DNA of 64,000 nucleotides from Bog-473 sp963745665 (lineage in GTDB: Bacteria; Actinomycetota; Acidimicrobiia; Acidimicrobiales; RAAP-2), in the NCBI GenBank assembly GCA_963745665.1, contig CAVUYE010000002.1:806001-870000 (forward strand), given 5' to 3'. Below the pieces are notes generated by a model. That model was not told the origin of the DNA, ran no database searches, and saw only the letters and a list, made by a program, of their open reading frames with translations. Both the position numbers and the translations under genes were made by a program. Shown here piece after piece: positions 39,201-46,858 of the stretch (position 1 is its first letter; each line of letters begins with the position of its first letter).

Positions 39201-39772
39201 GCGATCCAGTCGTCACCCGTCTCGCCGGTGGTCAGAGGTCCGAAGGTCGCAACGCTCTGCCCGCTGGAGTTGAACTCGGCGATGTAGGGCGTCCCTTGCT
39301 GGCCGACGTAGAGGTTTCCTTGGTTGTCGAAGACGAGGGAGAGGGGATTGGTCAGCCCAGAGGCGAATGTCCCGTCGAAGGTGCCGTTCGGGGCGTACTT
39401 GCTGATCGTGCCGTTGATGTCGTCGGTGACGTAGAAGTTGCCACTCGAGTCGAAGGCGCTACCGGCCGTGTAGAGCTCGTTGGTGCCGTCGTTCAGCGTG
39501 TTGAGCAGGTCTCCCGACGTGGGGTCGTAGACGTTCACCTGCGAATTGCCCACGGACGCGAAGACCTGGCCGGGAGCGAATACGGTGGCCGCGCCGGCCG
39601 GCTTGGCCGAGCCGAGGACGACGCCGATGCCGCCGAGCATCAGGACGGCGGAAAGCGCGAGGGCCATGCGCCGCCACGCGGCGCTCCGCACATCGGACCC
39701 GACATCGTCCCGGTCCACCGTGTCGCCCGGGGTGTGGTCACCCGCTGACGCTCGAGCAATCGACAGTCTCAT
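36227..39772 (-). CDS. Secreted propeller plus Ig-like repeat protein
   Basis: An 1181-residue exported protein. A basic N terminus and hydrophobic segment (MALALSAVLMLGGIGVVLG) end in AGAA, a likely signal peptidase site near residue 62. Residues ~63-335 contain repeated F-D/N-x-x-G-N-L/F-Y-V units such as FDSSGNFYVTDD and FDNQGNLYVGQQ, typical of NHL or SMP-30-like propellers. Residues ~340-1130 hold eight Ig-like domains in four alternating A-B pairs; A domains carry LNGSETCTADT-like strands and B domains LGTGTTAQSC-like strands, each with two Cys about 12 residues apart. The tail (~1140-1181) is Gly/Ser-rich with several Cys. No LPXTG motif is present. A GAGGGGG site precedes the ATG. Likely a surface or adhesion protein (inference). 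Confidence 0.85.
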   Translation of the reverse strand: MRLSIARASAGDHTPGDTVDRDDVGSDVRSAAWRRMALALSAVLMLGGIGVVLGSAKPAGAATVFAPGQVFASVGNSQVNVYDPTSGDLLNTLNDGTNELYTAGSAFDSSGNFYVTDDINGTISKYAPNGTFDGTFASGLTNPLSLVFDNQGNLYVGQQGTPYIAEFNSSGQSVATFGPLTTGETGDDWIALSSDECTFYYTTETDVIYRYNKCTNTQLTPFNVAPFTGDSAFELQILPNGDVLVADSESDIMLDPNGNEIGSYSCSDLPGCSGELFAIALDPDGLSFWTGDAASGEIYRIDIASGDVLQTIDTQSAALFGLSVDNEIEVAAPPPVTTTVPSTLSVQPVTGNFSTPTPVSAVLTNPSGAAIANEPVTFTLNGSETCTADTDSTGTATCDLTASEPSNSYTLTASFPGDTTTSTPIGSNSASSTFTVTQDTSALTYTGDTTAVNGQPTTLSGTLTTATPTPDTPLPTKVVTFTLGTGTTAQSCSGTTDVNGNVSCTVQTVDQPQTTETVTSSFTGDAYDTMVSTTTPVTVTEPTTLTINPGSSPYSNSTTVSGVLTDTVTNAPISGEPVTFVLNGSETCTADTDATGTASCSITPGEPAVTTPGGTSTTYTLTGTFPGDKTLPLQLTPQTGSANFTVTLNQTTLTYTGGTVAQNGQPLTVSGVLTNDTNGPVGGQPVTFTLGSGTTAQTCSAVSTSTGAVSCTIAVTGQPQGPIPVTDTYAGTTDYGNSSAASTVNLPEGTTLTVTPGSGIYNGSTTISGTLVNSYTNAPVPNEPVTLVVNGTQKCTATTNASGVATCSVTPNEPAGTYTLTGSFNGDTTTTPVLLPSSGQSTFVENKATTAVTYTGSTTITSGNSPVLSATLTSNGAPLAGQTVTFTVGTGNSAQHCSGTTNSAGNVSCSICSFNQSASPLPVTVTYNGNTYYAGTSSSKSITVTTPTSLSVSAVTGATGSPTTVTGTLTNEVTGQGISGQTVTLTLNGTQSCTATTGSYGKASCSITPNESSGTYQVTGSFAGNTSTSPQLLSSGGHNNFVVTPANTIVTYTGATTATNGSSVTLSSTLTSNGTPLSGQPVTLTLGTGKSAQSCTATTTSSGVASCSIGSVNQVAGSVTVTVSYPGNGYYQSASTSSTVKIAGCGGSGGGGSGGGGSSGGGGCGGGYCEPPPVGGGRGCG

Positions 39773-40072
39773 CTACGCCCCCTCATAGGTGCACCGTTGT
39801 CCGATGCAGCGATCAATCACGTAGACGCCCGCTGCTCCGATACCGCTGGCTCCTTGCGGGCGTGTGCGGACCCGACCGTCCTGCTGCATCGTCACGGCGT
39901 GCGTAGTGCTTGCATGAAATATGCGTTGTGGCTCGGCGCGGCGAAAGGGACAAAAGGACTAGTTGGCGGGTCCTCGCGGGACAATTGACTGGTCGTTGTC
40001 GGCGGCCGGGTGGGGGTTTCCGTCATTTGCCCACTGTCGCTCACCGAACACTGCAGCGGAGACTCAGAGGTG
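39773..40072. other. Intergenic region upstream of the Ig-repeat gene
   Basis: A 300-base gap with lower GC near 39905-39975. It must hold the promoter of the minus-strand Ig-repeat gene, but I see no convincing -35/-10 pair. At its right edge GAGGTGTTAACA occurs twice (40067-40078 and 40087-40098), exactly 20 bases apart; the second copy lies within the end of the adjacent siroheme gene. Confidence 0.4.
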
Positions 40073-40735
40073 TTAACAGCTCGGTCGAGGTGTTAACACC
40101 CCGGCCGCGGCCGACACCGCCGCCCTGGCATCGTCGATCTGGCCTGAGCGGACCAGCTCCGGCAGAGGGCCGTCGAGGAGGCGCGCCCAGTCCACCGAGT
40201 CGCTGGGCCGACCCGCCAGCTTGAGGCGCGTCCGAGCCTCACCCAGCAGAAGCGCCAGGATTCCGAGCTGGCTCCCGTAGTCGCCCACCAGTCGCGTCCG
40301 CAGCCATGACGCCAGGGCGGGACTGAGCCCGCCCGTCGATACTGACACCGTGACCGCCCCGTCCCGATGCACCGCGGGGAGGATGAAGGAGGAGTGAGCC
40401 AGGTCGTCGGCGCTGTTGGCCCAGACGCCTGCGGCCTCCGCGTCCGCGTAGACTGCCGCGTCGACCTCCGGTATCCCGGTCGCCGTGACGACGAGGCGAA
40501 AGACCGACGCGTCGCCCTCGGCGTAGGTGCGCCGCTCCAGCTCGTGCAGCGAAGGGGTCAGATCCTCCATGTTGTCGCACAGCGAGGGTGCGATGACCGT
40601 CACGGCGGCACCGCACTCGAGCAGGGCGCGTGCCTTCCGGGCGGCCACCTTGCCGCCGCCCACGACCAGGCAGGAACGGCCGGAGACGTCGAGCGAGACG
40701 GGGTAGAAGAGGGGAGGAGTCGGCGACTCAGTCAT
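40073..40735 (-). CDS. Precorrin-2 dehydrogenase/sirohydrochlorin ferrochelatase domain protein
   Basis: A 220-residue protein matching the N-terminal module of CysG (Met8/SirC type). It oxidises precorrin-2 with NAD and may insert iron to form sirohaem, the cofactor of the sulfite/nitrite reductase encoded nearby. The Rossmann motif CLVVGGGKVAARKARALL is near residue 25, and the NSADDLAHSSFILPAVHRDGAVTVSVSTGG region carries the conserved Asp. The methyltransferase half of CysG is absent. The start overlaps the end of cysN by eight bases, so it closes the cysDN operon. Confidence 0.92.
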   Translation of the reverse strand: MTESPTPPLFYPVSLDVSGRSCLVVGGGKVAARKARALLECGAAVTVIAPSLCDNMEDLTPSLHELERRTYAEGDASVFRLVVTATGIPEVDAAVYADAEAAGVWANSADDLAHSSFILPAVHRDGAVTVSVSTGGLSPALASWLRTRLVGDYGSQLGILALLLGEARTRLKLAGRPSDSVDWARLLDGPLPELVRSGQIDDARAAVSAAAGVLTPRPSC

Positions 40736-42047
40736 GGAGCCGCGGCGGCCCGACCATGCCCGCTGCGATGGTGGCGAACGTGAGGTCGTCGATCAACACG
40801 AAGCTGCCGGTGATGCGATCGGCCACGTAGGGGTCCACGGCCAGGGGTGTGGCGGTGCGCAACGTCACGACGCCGATGTCGTTCTCTCGAAGCTCGGTCG
40901 CGTCCACCACCCGCAACTCGTTGATATCGAAGATCCCGTTCACCCTCTCCACCACTACGGGGGTGACCCGAGTCGTGTGCTTGACCCGGAGACGATCTCC
41001 CACGGCGAGCGGACGGTCCCCGAACCAGCACACGGTCGCCTCGAACGTGTCCGTGACGTCTGGCGGGTCCTCGGCCGCGGCGATGAGGTCGCCCCGCGAC
41101 ACGTCGAGGTGGTCGGCGAGTCGCACCGAGACCGAGAGCCCCACCTCGGCCCGTTGGAGCGGCCCGTCGGCCGTTTCGATGGAGCGGATCGTGGTGGGGG
41201 CGCCTTGTGGCAGCACCACGACGGGGTCACCGACCCGGAAGGCTCCCCCGTTGACCATGCCGGCGTAGTTGCGCCCGCCTCCCGGCTGGCGGAGCACCCA
41301 CTGGACGGGCAGCCGGGCTCCGCTGCCCCTACTCACTCCGTGCTGAGCCGCCCACCCGCCGGCGCGGGCCGACTCCAAAGCGTCGAGGACGGTGGGACCG
41401 TCGTACCAGGGCGCGGCGTCCGAGCGGGTGACCACGTTGTCGCCGTGGAGGGCTGCGATGGGGATCACGGTGCACGCAGAGATGCCAAGCCGGTGGGCCA
41501 GCGCCTCCATTTCATCGGCGATGCGCTGATAGGCCGAGCGGTCCCAGTTGACGAGGTCCATCTTGTTGGCACACACGACGAGCTGGTCCACGCCGAGCAG
41601 CGCGGCAATGCAGATGTGACGTCGCGACTGCTCGCGCAGCCCGGACGTTGCGTCGACGAGGACCAATGCGAGGTCGGCCGTTGACGCGCCAGTTGCCATA
41701 TTCCGGGTGTACTGGATGTGCCCGGGGCAGTCGGCGATGACAAATTTCCGGTGCGGTGTGGCGGCGTAGCGGTAGGCCACGTCGATCGTGATGCCTTGCT
41801 CGCGCTCGGCACGGAGGCCATCGGTCACAAAGGACAGGTCGACTTCGCCCAGTCCACGCCGCTCCGAGGCGTTCTCAATGGCCGTGAGCTGGTCGTCGAA
41901 CAGCTGACGGGTGTCGAAGAGGAGCCGGCCGATAAGGGTGCTCTTCCCGTCGTCCACCGATCCGATCGTGGCGAAGCGGAGCAGATCCATGGTGTCGACG
42001 CCAAGCTCGGGACCGCCGGCCGGCGGCGAACCGGGCAACGTGGTCAT
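40728..42047 (-). CDS. cysN: Sulfate adenylyltransferase large subunit (GTPase)
   Basis: A 439-residue EF-Tu-like GTPase that drives APS synthesis from sulfate and ATP together with CysD. G1 is GSVDDGKSTL, G3 is DCPGH, and G4 is NKMDLVNW. The C-terminal beta domains are complete. There is no APS kinase fusion, and no cysC is nearby, in line with the APS-reductase-type CysH encoded divergently. I chose the ATG at 42047, which follows cysD by four bases; the frame is open further upstream but that overlaps cysD. Confidence 0.95.
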   Translation of the reverse strand: MTTLPGSPPAGGPELGVDTMDLLRFATIGSVDDGKSTLIGRLLFDTRQLFDDQLTAIENASERRGLGEVDLSFVTDGLRAEREQGITIDVAYRYAATPHRKFVIADCPGHIQYTRNMATGASTADLALVLVDATSGLREQSRRHICIAALLGVDQLVVCANKMDLVNWDRSAYQRIADEMEALAHRLGISACTVIPIAALHGDNVVTRSDAAPWYDGPTVLDALESARAGGWAAQHGVSRGSGARLPVQWVLRQPGGGRNYAGMVNGGAFRVGDPVVVLPQGAPTTIRSIETADGPLQRAEVGLSVSVRLADHLDVSRGDLIAAAEDPPDVTDTFEATVCWFGDRPLAVGDRLRVKHTTRVTPVVVERVNGIFDINELRVVDATELRENDIGVVTLRTATPLAVDPYVADRITGSFVLIDDLTFATIAAGMVGPPRLHD

Positions 42048-42051
42048 GGGT

Positions 42052-43053
42052 CTAGAAGTACCCCTCACGCTTGCGGTCCTCCATGGCCGTCTCGGAGAAG
42101 CGGTCGTCAGCCCTGGTCGCGCCACGCTCGGAGATCCTCGACGCGGACACCTCGCGGATGATCTCCTCCACCGTGCCGGCAGAGGAACGCACGGCACCCG
42201 TGCAGGTGGCGTCACCCACGGTGCGGAAGCGCACGGTCTCCTTGCGGACCTCCTCGCCCGGCTCCGGTCCCACCCACTCGCTGATGGCCAGGAGCATGCC
42301 GTCGCGCTCGACGACCTCGCGCTCGTGCGAATAGTAGATGGACGGCAGCTCGATGCGCTCGCGCCAGATGTACTGCCAGATGTCGAGCTCGGTCCAGTCG
42401 GAGAGCGGAAAGGCGCGCAGATGCTCCCCGGGGCGCACGCTGCCCTGGTACAGCTGCCACAGCTCGGGACGCTGGGCTTTGGGGTCCCATTGACCGAACG
42501 AGTCGCGGAATGAGAGGACCCGCTCTTTTGCTCTGGCCTTGTCCTCATCGCGACGGGCGCCTCCGAAGGCGGCGTCGAACCCGTGGGCATTGATGGCATC
42601 GAGCAGGGTCGTCGTCTGCAGTCGATTGCGCGAGGCGACCGGTCCAGGGTCGGGCACGCGGCCCTGGTCGATGGAGTCCTGCACGCTCGCCACCAGCAGG
42701 CGTGCGCCCTCGGCGTCGACTTGTGCGTCGCGGTACTCGAGCACCTCGGAGAAGTTGTGCCCCGTGTCCACGTGGAGCACAGGGAAGGGGATCTTCCCTG
42801 GCTTGAACGCCTTTGCGGCCAGGTGCAGCAGGACGGCCGAATCCTTGCCGCCGCTGAAGAGAAGGACCGGGCGCTCCGATTCGGCTACGACCTCGCGGAT
42901 GATGAAGATCGCCAGCGACTCGAGGAGGTCGAGGTGCCCGAGCGGGTGTTCGACGGGCCTGACCAGGGCAGTTACCGACCCTACGGGCCGGACCGCGACG
43001 GGCTCCGCCTCGGCGGGATCCTCGGGGGAGCGGAATGCGGCGGCGGTGTCCAT
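42052..43053 (-). CDS. cysD: Sulfate adenylyltransferase small subunit
   Basis: A 333-residue ATP pyrophosphatase-type subunit. The PP-loop is SGGKDSAVLLHLA, and GGARRDEDKARAKER, FPLSDWTELDIWQYI and the C-terminal DRKREGYF are diagnostic. The N-terminal ~35 residues are a variable extension. Start is the ATG at 43053 with GAGAGG upstream. It is the first gene of the minus-strand cysDN-siroheme operon and diverges from cysH across about 120 bases that contain a palindrome. Confidence 0.96.
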   Translation of the reverse strand: MDTAAAFRSPEDPAEAEPVAVRPVGSVTALVRPVEHPLGHLDLLESLAIFIIREVVAESERPVLLFSGGKDSAVLLHLAAKAFKPGKIPFPVLHVDTGHNFSEVLEYRDAQVDAEGARLLVASVQDSIDQGRVPDPGPVASRNRLQTTTLLDAINAHGFDAAFGGARRDEDKARAKERVLSFRDSFGQWDPKAQRPELWQLYQGSVRPGEHLRAFPLSDWTELDIWQYIWRERIELPSIYYSHEREVVERDGMLLAISEWVGPEPGEEVRKETVRFRTVGDATCTGAVRSSAGTVEEIIREVSASRISERGATRADDRFSETAMEDRKREGYF

Positions 43054-43067
43054 GGAGCCTCTCAAAT

Positions 43068-43092
43068 CATGACCATTTTGGTCATGTATACT
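43068..43092. promoter_or_regulatory. Palindromic operator and promoter between cysD and cysH
   Basis: CATGACCATTTTGGTCATG (43068-43086) is a perfect palindrome with 8-bp arms and a TTT centre. It is followed at once by TATACT (43087-43092), a good -10 box for the plus strand. The palindrome would cover the region just upstream of that -10 and also the promoter zone for cysD. It is a natural site for a dimeric regulator controlling both arms of the sulfate-assimilation locus. The regulator is not in the window. Confidence 0.65.
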
Positions 43093-43176
43093 AAAGCCTG
43101 CATTCGGACGGGCGTCAAGCGCCGGCGGCGGGCCCCCGAAAACGGCCCGGTGCCCCTTGGAGAAAGTGAAGGATCT

Positions 43177-43857
43177 GTGGCCGAGACCAACGTGAGCGAC
43201 CTGCAGATGACTGCCGCGGACCTTGCCGCGGTCAGTGACGGTTTCGAGTCCGCGCCCGCCAGCGCCGTGATCAGGTGGGCGATCGACTCCTTTGGCGAAT
43301 CGTTGGTACTGGCGGCATCGTTCGAGGACATCGTGTTGATCGACCTGGTCACCAAGGTCGCACCGGCTGTCGAGGTCGTCTTTCTGGACACGGAGGCACA
43401 CTTTCCCGAGACGTTGGCCTTCGTCGAGGATATGCGGGAGCGTTTCGGGCTCAATCTCACGGTGACGAAGCCAGGGCCCGAGGCAGCCGCGTACCCGTGC
43501 GGCTCGGACCGCTGCTGCCAGTTCCGCAAGGTCGAGCCGCTCCGCGGTGCCCTCGCAGGGAAGCGAGCGTGGCTGACTTCGCTTAAACGATCGGACGGAC
43601 CCACCCGCGCCGAGGCGCCGATCGTGAGCTGGGACGCCGCGTTCGGGCTCGTCAAGGTCAATCCGCTGGCCACGTGGACCGAAGGCGACATCTCGTCCTA
43701 CCTCGCCGACCACGATCTCCCGGTGCACCCGCTGATCTCGCGCGGATACCGCTCCATCGGTTGTGCACCGACGACGCGTCCCGTGGCGGAGGGCGAGGAC
43801 GTGCGGGCCGGTCGCTGGGCGGGCGCCGACAAGTCCGAGTGCGGTCTGCACGTCTAG
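43177..43857 (+). CDS. cysH: Adenylylsulfate reductase (assimilatory, CysH family)
   Basis: A 226-residue reductase that turns APS (or PAPS) into sulfite and AMP (or PAP) with thioredoxin. LAASFEDIVLIDL is the nucleotide site and ECGLH (Cys222) the catalytic nucleophile. The iron-sulfur type CC motif is present (RCCQFRKVEPL, Cys113-114). The second pair, normally CxxC in GCxPCTR, reads GCAPTTR, so Cys196 is kept but the last ligand is Thr. Lack of cysC nearby suggests APS as substrate. The GTG at 43177 follows AAGGA; the frame is open further up only by chance. The stop shares a base with the next start. Confidence 0.9.
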   Translation: MAETNVSDLQMTAADLAAVSDGFESAPASAVIRWAIDSFGESLVLAASFEDIVLIDLVTKVAPAVEVVFLDTEAHFPETLAFVEDMRERFGLNLTVTKPGPEAAAYPCGSDRCCQFRKVEPLRGALAGKRAWLTSLKRSDGPTRAEAPIVSWDAAFGLVKVNPLATWTEGDISSYLADHDLPVHPLISRGYRSIGCAPTTRPVAEGEDVRAGRWAGADKSECGLHV

Positions 43858-45590
43858 TGCCGCGTGACCTGGACAATCCGTATGGGATGGAGTTCCGCGG
43901 CCGGCGCGACCGCGGGCTGAAGTTCATCAGGCCTTATCGCAATATCGGCGAGCTCAACCCCGTGGAGCAGCTGAAGCTGTCCCGGCACCCCTTCGAGGTG
44001 GCCCAGGCCGTCATCGACACCTACTCCAAGGAGGGCCCCGGTTCCATCAACAAGGTCCCGGGAGAGCTGGAGCGACTCAAGTGGGTCGGCATGTACCCCC
44101 AGCGCCAGGGTGGTGATGCCTTCATGATGCGGATCAAGATCCCGGGCGGAGTGATGACCGCGGCCCAGGTGCGTGAGATCGGAGTGGCGGCGGACGCGTT
44201 CGCCGAGGGTCCCGACGACAGCCCCGTCTTCGGGAACCGCTATGCCGACCTGACAACCAGGCAGGACATTCAGCTCCACTGGATTCGCATTGCCGACGTG
44301 CCGCGCATCTGGCAGCGCTTCTGGGATGTCGGCCTGACCACGGTCCAAGCCTGTGGTGACTCGGCGCGGAACGTGTGCTCGTGCCCGGTCTCCGGCATCG
44401 ACGAGAAGGAGGTCGTCGCAGCACTGCCCGTGGCCCAGGCCGTTTCGGCCTTCTTCACCGGCAACCGCGAGTACGCCAACCTGCCGAGAAAGTTCAAGAT
44501 CGCCGTCACCGGCTGCACGGAGGACTGCGCCCGCGTCGAGATCAACGACATCGGCCTGTGGCCGGCGGAGGGTGCAGACGGTTCGGTTGGATTCAACGTG
44601 CTCATCGGCGGCGGTCTGTCCGACGGCGAGCGGATGGCCTCCGACATCGATGTGTTCATTCAGCCCGACCAGGCCGTCGAGCTTTGCCGCGGTGTCGCAC
44701 AGGTCTTCGGGGAACTGGGCAATCGCGAGAACCGTGGCTTGGCCCGGATGCGCTACCTGGCCGAGGAGTTGGGTCCCGAAGGATTCAGGAGCGCTCTCGA
44801 TGCGCGCACCAATTTCGCGTTGCAGCAAGCCGGACGTGAGTTGACCACGGCGTTCCGGGGTGACCATGTCGGTGTCCATCCGCAAAAGCAGCCCGGCCTC
44901 GTCTACGTGGGTTGCTCGGTGCCGGTGGGTCGGATGCACGGCATCGACCTGGTCGAGTTGGCACGCCTGGCCGAGACCTACGGAGACGGCGGCGTCCGCA
45001 TCGGCATCGACCAGAACTTCATTGTGTCGGGGGTCCCCGAAGAGCGACTCGACGATCTGCTGGCCGAACCGCTCATGCAGACCTATTCGCCCTTTCCCGG
45101 TCCCTTCGAGCGCGGCGTGGTCGCCTGCACCGGATCCGAGTTCTGCCGCTTTGCCGTGGTGGAGACCAAGGAGCGGGCCGTCAAGTGGGCGCGGAAGCTG
45201 GACGCCCAACTGTCGTCGGGCGACGAGGAGGGGAAGACCCGGGATGACGCTGGGGTCATCCGGATGCACTTTTCGGGTTGTTCAGCATCCTGCGCCCAAC
45301 CACAGATCGCAGACATCGGTTTTCGAGGTGACATCGCGCACGTCGACGAGCACATCGAGGAGGCCGTCGACATCGGATTGGGCGGTTCGCTCGGGCCCGA
45401 TGCGGCGTTCATCGACTGGGTGGAGGGTGCCATGCCGGTCGATCGAGTGCCGGACGCACTCTTGCGCGTAGTGCACCGGTACCGTGAGGAGCGTCGCCCA
45501 GGCGAGCCCTTCTACCTCTGGTCGCGCCGGACAGACGCGGACGAACTCCGATCCACGCTGGTGGGCGCGGTTCAGGCGGTGACGTCGTGA
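43857..45590 (+). CDS. Sirohaem sulfite/nitrite reductase
   Basis: A 577-residue hemoprotein with the two-fold nitrite/sulfite reductase layout. The [4Fe-4S]-sirohaem ligands are in VACTGSEFC and HFSGCSASCAQPQIADIGF. The first half has the pseudo-repeat ACGDSARNVCSCP and VTGCTEDCARVEINDIG. Length and start (GMEFRGRRDRGLKF) resemble actinobacterial NirA/SirA-type ferredoxin-dependent enzymes. The place between cysH and an F420 flavoprotein points to sulfite as substrate and not nitrite. GTG shares one base with the cysH stop; the 3' end overlaps the FrhB-like gene by four bases. Confidence 0.93.
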   Translation: MPRDLDNPYGMEFRGRRDRGLKFIRPYRNIGELNPVEQLKLSRHPFEVAQAVIDTYSKEGPGSINKVPGELERLKWVGMYPQRQGGDAFMMRIKIPGGVMTAAQVREIGVAADAFAEGPDDSPVFGNRYADLTTRQDIQLHWIRIADVPRIWQRFWDVGLTTVQACGDSARNVCSCPVSGIDEKEVVAALPVAQAVSAFFTGNREYANLPRKFKIAVTGCTEDCARVEINDIGLWPAEGADGSVGFNVLIGGGLSDGERMASDIDVFIQPDQAVELCRGVAQVFGELGNRENRGLARMRYLAEELGPEGFRSALDARTNFALQQAGRELTTAFRGDHVGVHPQKQPGLVYVGCSVPVGRMHGIDLVELARLAETYGDGGVRIGIDQNFIVSGVPEERLDDLLAEPLMQTYSPFPGPFERGVVACTGSEFCRFAVVETKERAVKWARKLDAQLSSGDEEGKTRDDAGVIRMHFSGCSASCAQPQIADIGFRGDIAHVDEHIEEAVDIGLGGSLGPDAAFIDWVEGAMPVDRVPDALLRVVHRYREERRPGEPFYLWSRRTDADELRSTLVGAVQAVTS

Positions 45591-46858
45591 AGCGGTACCG
45601 CATTCGCGAGCAGATGAACGGGATCACCGAGCCTCCCGGCAAGGTCTGGTTCTGGGAGCTCGAGGCCGGCGTGATCCATGCCGACCGCTGCATCCAGTGC
45701 GGGACCTGCGTCGCCGTCTGCCCTTCGAACTCCATCGGCGTGAACGAGGACACCGACCTGCCTGAGCTGGTCAAGATGTGCACCGGGTGTTCCCTGTGCT
45801 GGGACTTCTGTCCGCGTGGTGGTCTTCGCTACGAGGCACTGTGGCCGCCGTCGACAGCGGTCTCCGGAGAGGACGCCGAGGTACAGCCGGCCCAAATCCG
45901 CTCCGACTCGTCGGACACGTACTGGAAGATCAGCGGCGGCCCGCCGGCAGAAGGCCTCGGCGCAGTCGTGGATTCCTATGCGGTGAGAGCCGGTGCGGAG
46001 ATCGACGATGCCCAGGACGGGGGTGCCGTCAGCGCTCTTCTGATCGGGCTCTTGGCCGCAGGCGAGATCGACGGCGCGCTCGTCTCCAAGCCGAGTGCCG
46101 ATCCCGACGAGCAATGGAAAGGTGTCGCGACGATCGCGACCACGGCCGCCGAGATCAAGGCCGCCTCCGGTAGCTTCTACAACCAGACGATGGCTTTGGC
46201 CGAGCTCGACTTGGGCCGCTACCCGCTGCCGCCCAAGCCGCGGATCGCCGTCGTGGGAACCCCCTGCGAGATCCAGGGGTTGCGGGCGATGCAGGCCAGG
46301 CGGTGGCCCACGGGCGCGCATCGCGTCGATGCCGTTGTGCTGACGATCGCGCTGATGTGCACGAAGAACTTCGATTACGAGGCGCTCACGTTGCGGGAGC
46401 TCCGGGACAAGCGCGGCGTCGACCTCGATCGGGTATCGAAGATGGATGTCATCCGCGGCCGCATGATCGTCGAATACCGCGACGGGGAGCTGGCGGTCGA
46501 CGAGCCGGTCAAAGATTTCCATGGTGCCGCGTTGAAAGGCTGTGACGAGTGTGCCGACTTCCTCGGCCGCTCGGCCGACATCTCGGTGGGCAGCGTCGGC
46601 TCAATGAACGGCTGGACGAGCGTGATCATCCGGACCGAACGCGGCCGGCTGGCCTTCCAGGCCGCCCGGGCCAAGCTGGACGTGCGGGGACTGGACGACC
46701 CCGCTGCGCTCCTGCGGCTAGATGCGTTGGACAAGAAGATCGCCGGGCGGACCCTGCAGCGCAAGCTCGACCCGGACGCACCGCTCTTCATCGACTTCGA
46801 GGAGCACGTGCGGGCCTATGACGGCACAGACCGACAGCCCGTCTACATCCGACATTGA
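45587..46858 (+). CDS. FrhB-type coenzyme F420 oxidoreductase with two ferredoxin clusters
   Basis: A 423-residue protein of the FrhB/FpoF/FqoF family. Two 4Fe-4S motifs stand near the N terminus (CIQCGTCVAVCP and CTGCSLCWDFCP, residues ~36-86). The FrhB domain has DGGAVSALLIGLLAAGEIDGAL, VGTPCEIQGLRAMQ and a CDEC cluster-binding segment near residue 320. Such proteins oxidise F420H2 through FAD and pass electrons to partner proteins via Fe-S clusters. The four-base overlap with the sulfite reductase gene suggests they work together. In methanogen Fsr, an FrhB-like half and a sirohaem sulfite reductase half are fused. F420 is widespread in Actinobacteria. The role is inference; other electron donors are possible. 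Confidence 0.85.
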   Translation: MKRYRIREQMNGITEPPGKVWFWELEAGVIHADRCIQCGTCVAVCPSNSIGVNEDTDLPELVKMCTGCSLCWDFCPRGGLRYEALWPPSTAVSGEDAEVQPAQIRSDSSDTYWKISGGPPAEGLGAVVDSYAVRAGAEIDDAQDGGAVSALLIGLLAAGEIDGALVSKPSADPDEQWKGVATIATTAAEIKAASGSFYNQTMALAELDLGRYPLPPKPRIAVVGTPCEIQGLRAMQARRWPTGAHRVDAVVLTIALMCTKNFDYEALTLRELRDKRGVDLDRVSKMDVIRGRMIVEYRDGELAVDEPVKDFHGAALKGCDECADFLGRSADISVGSVGSMNGWTSVIIRTERGRLAFQAARAKLDVRGLDDPAALLRLDALDKKIAGRTLQRKLDPDAPLFIDFEEHVRAYDGTDRQPVYIRH

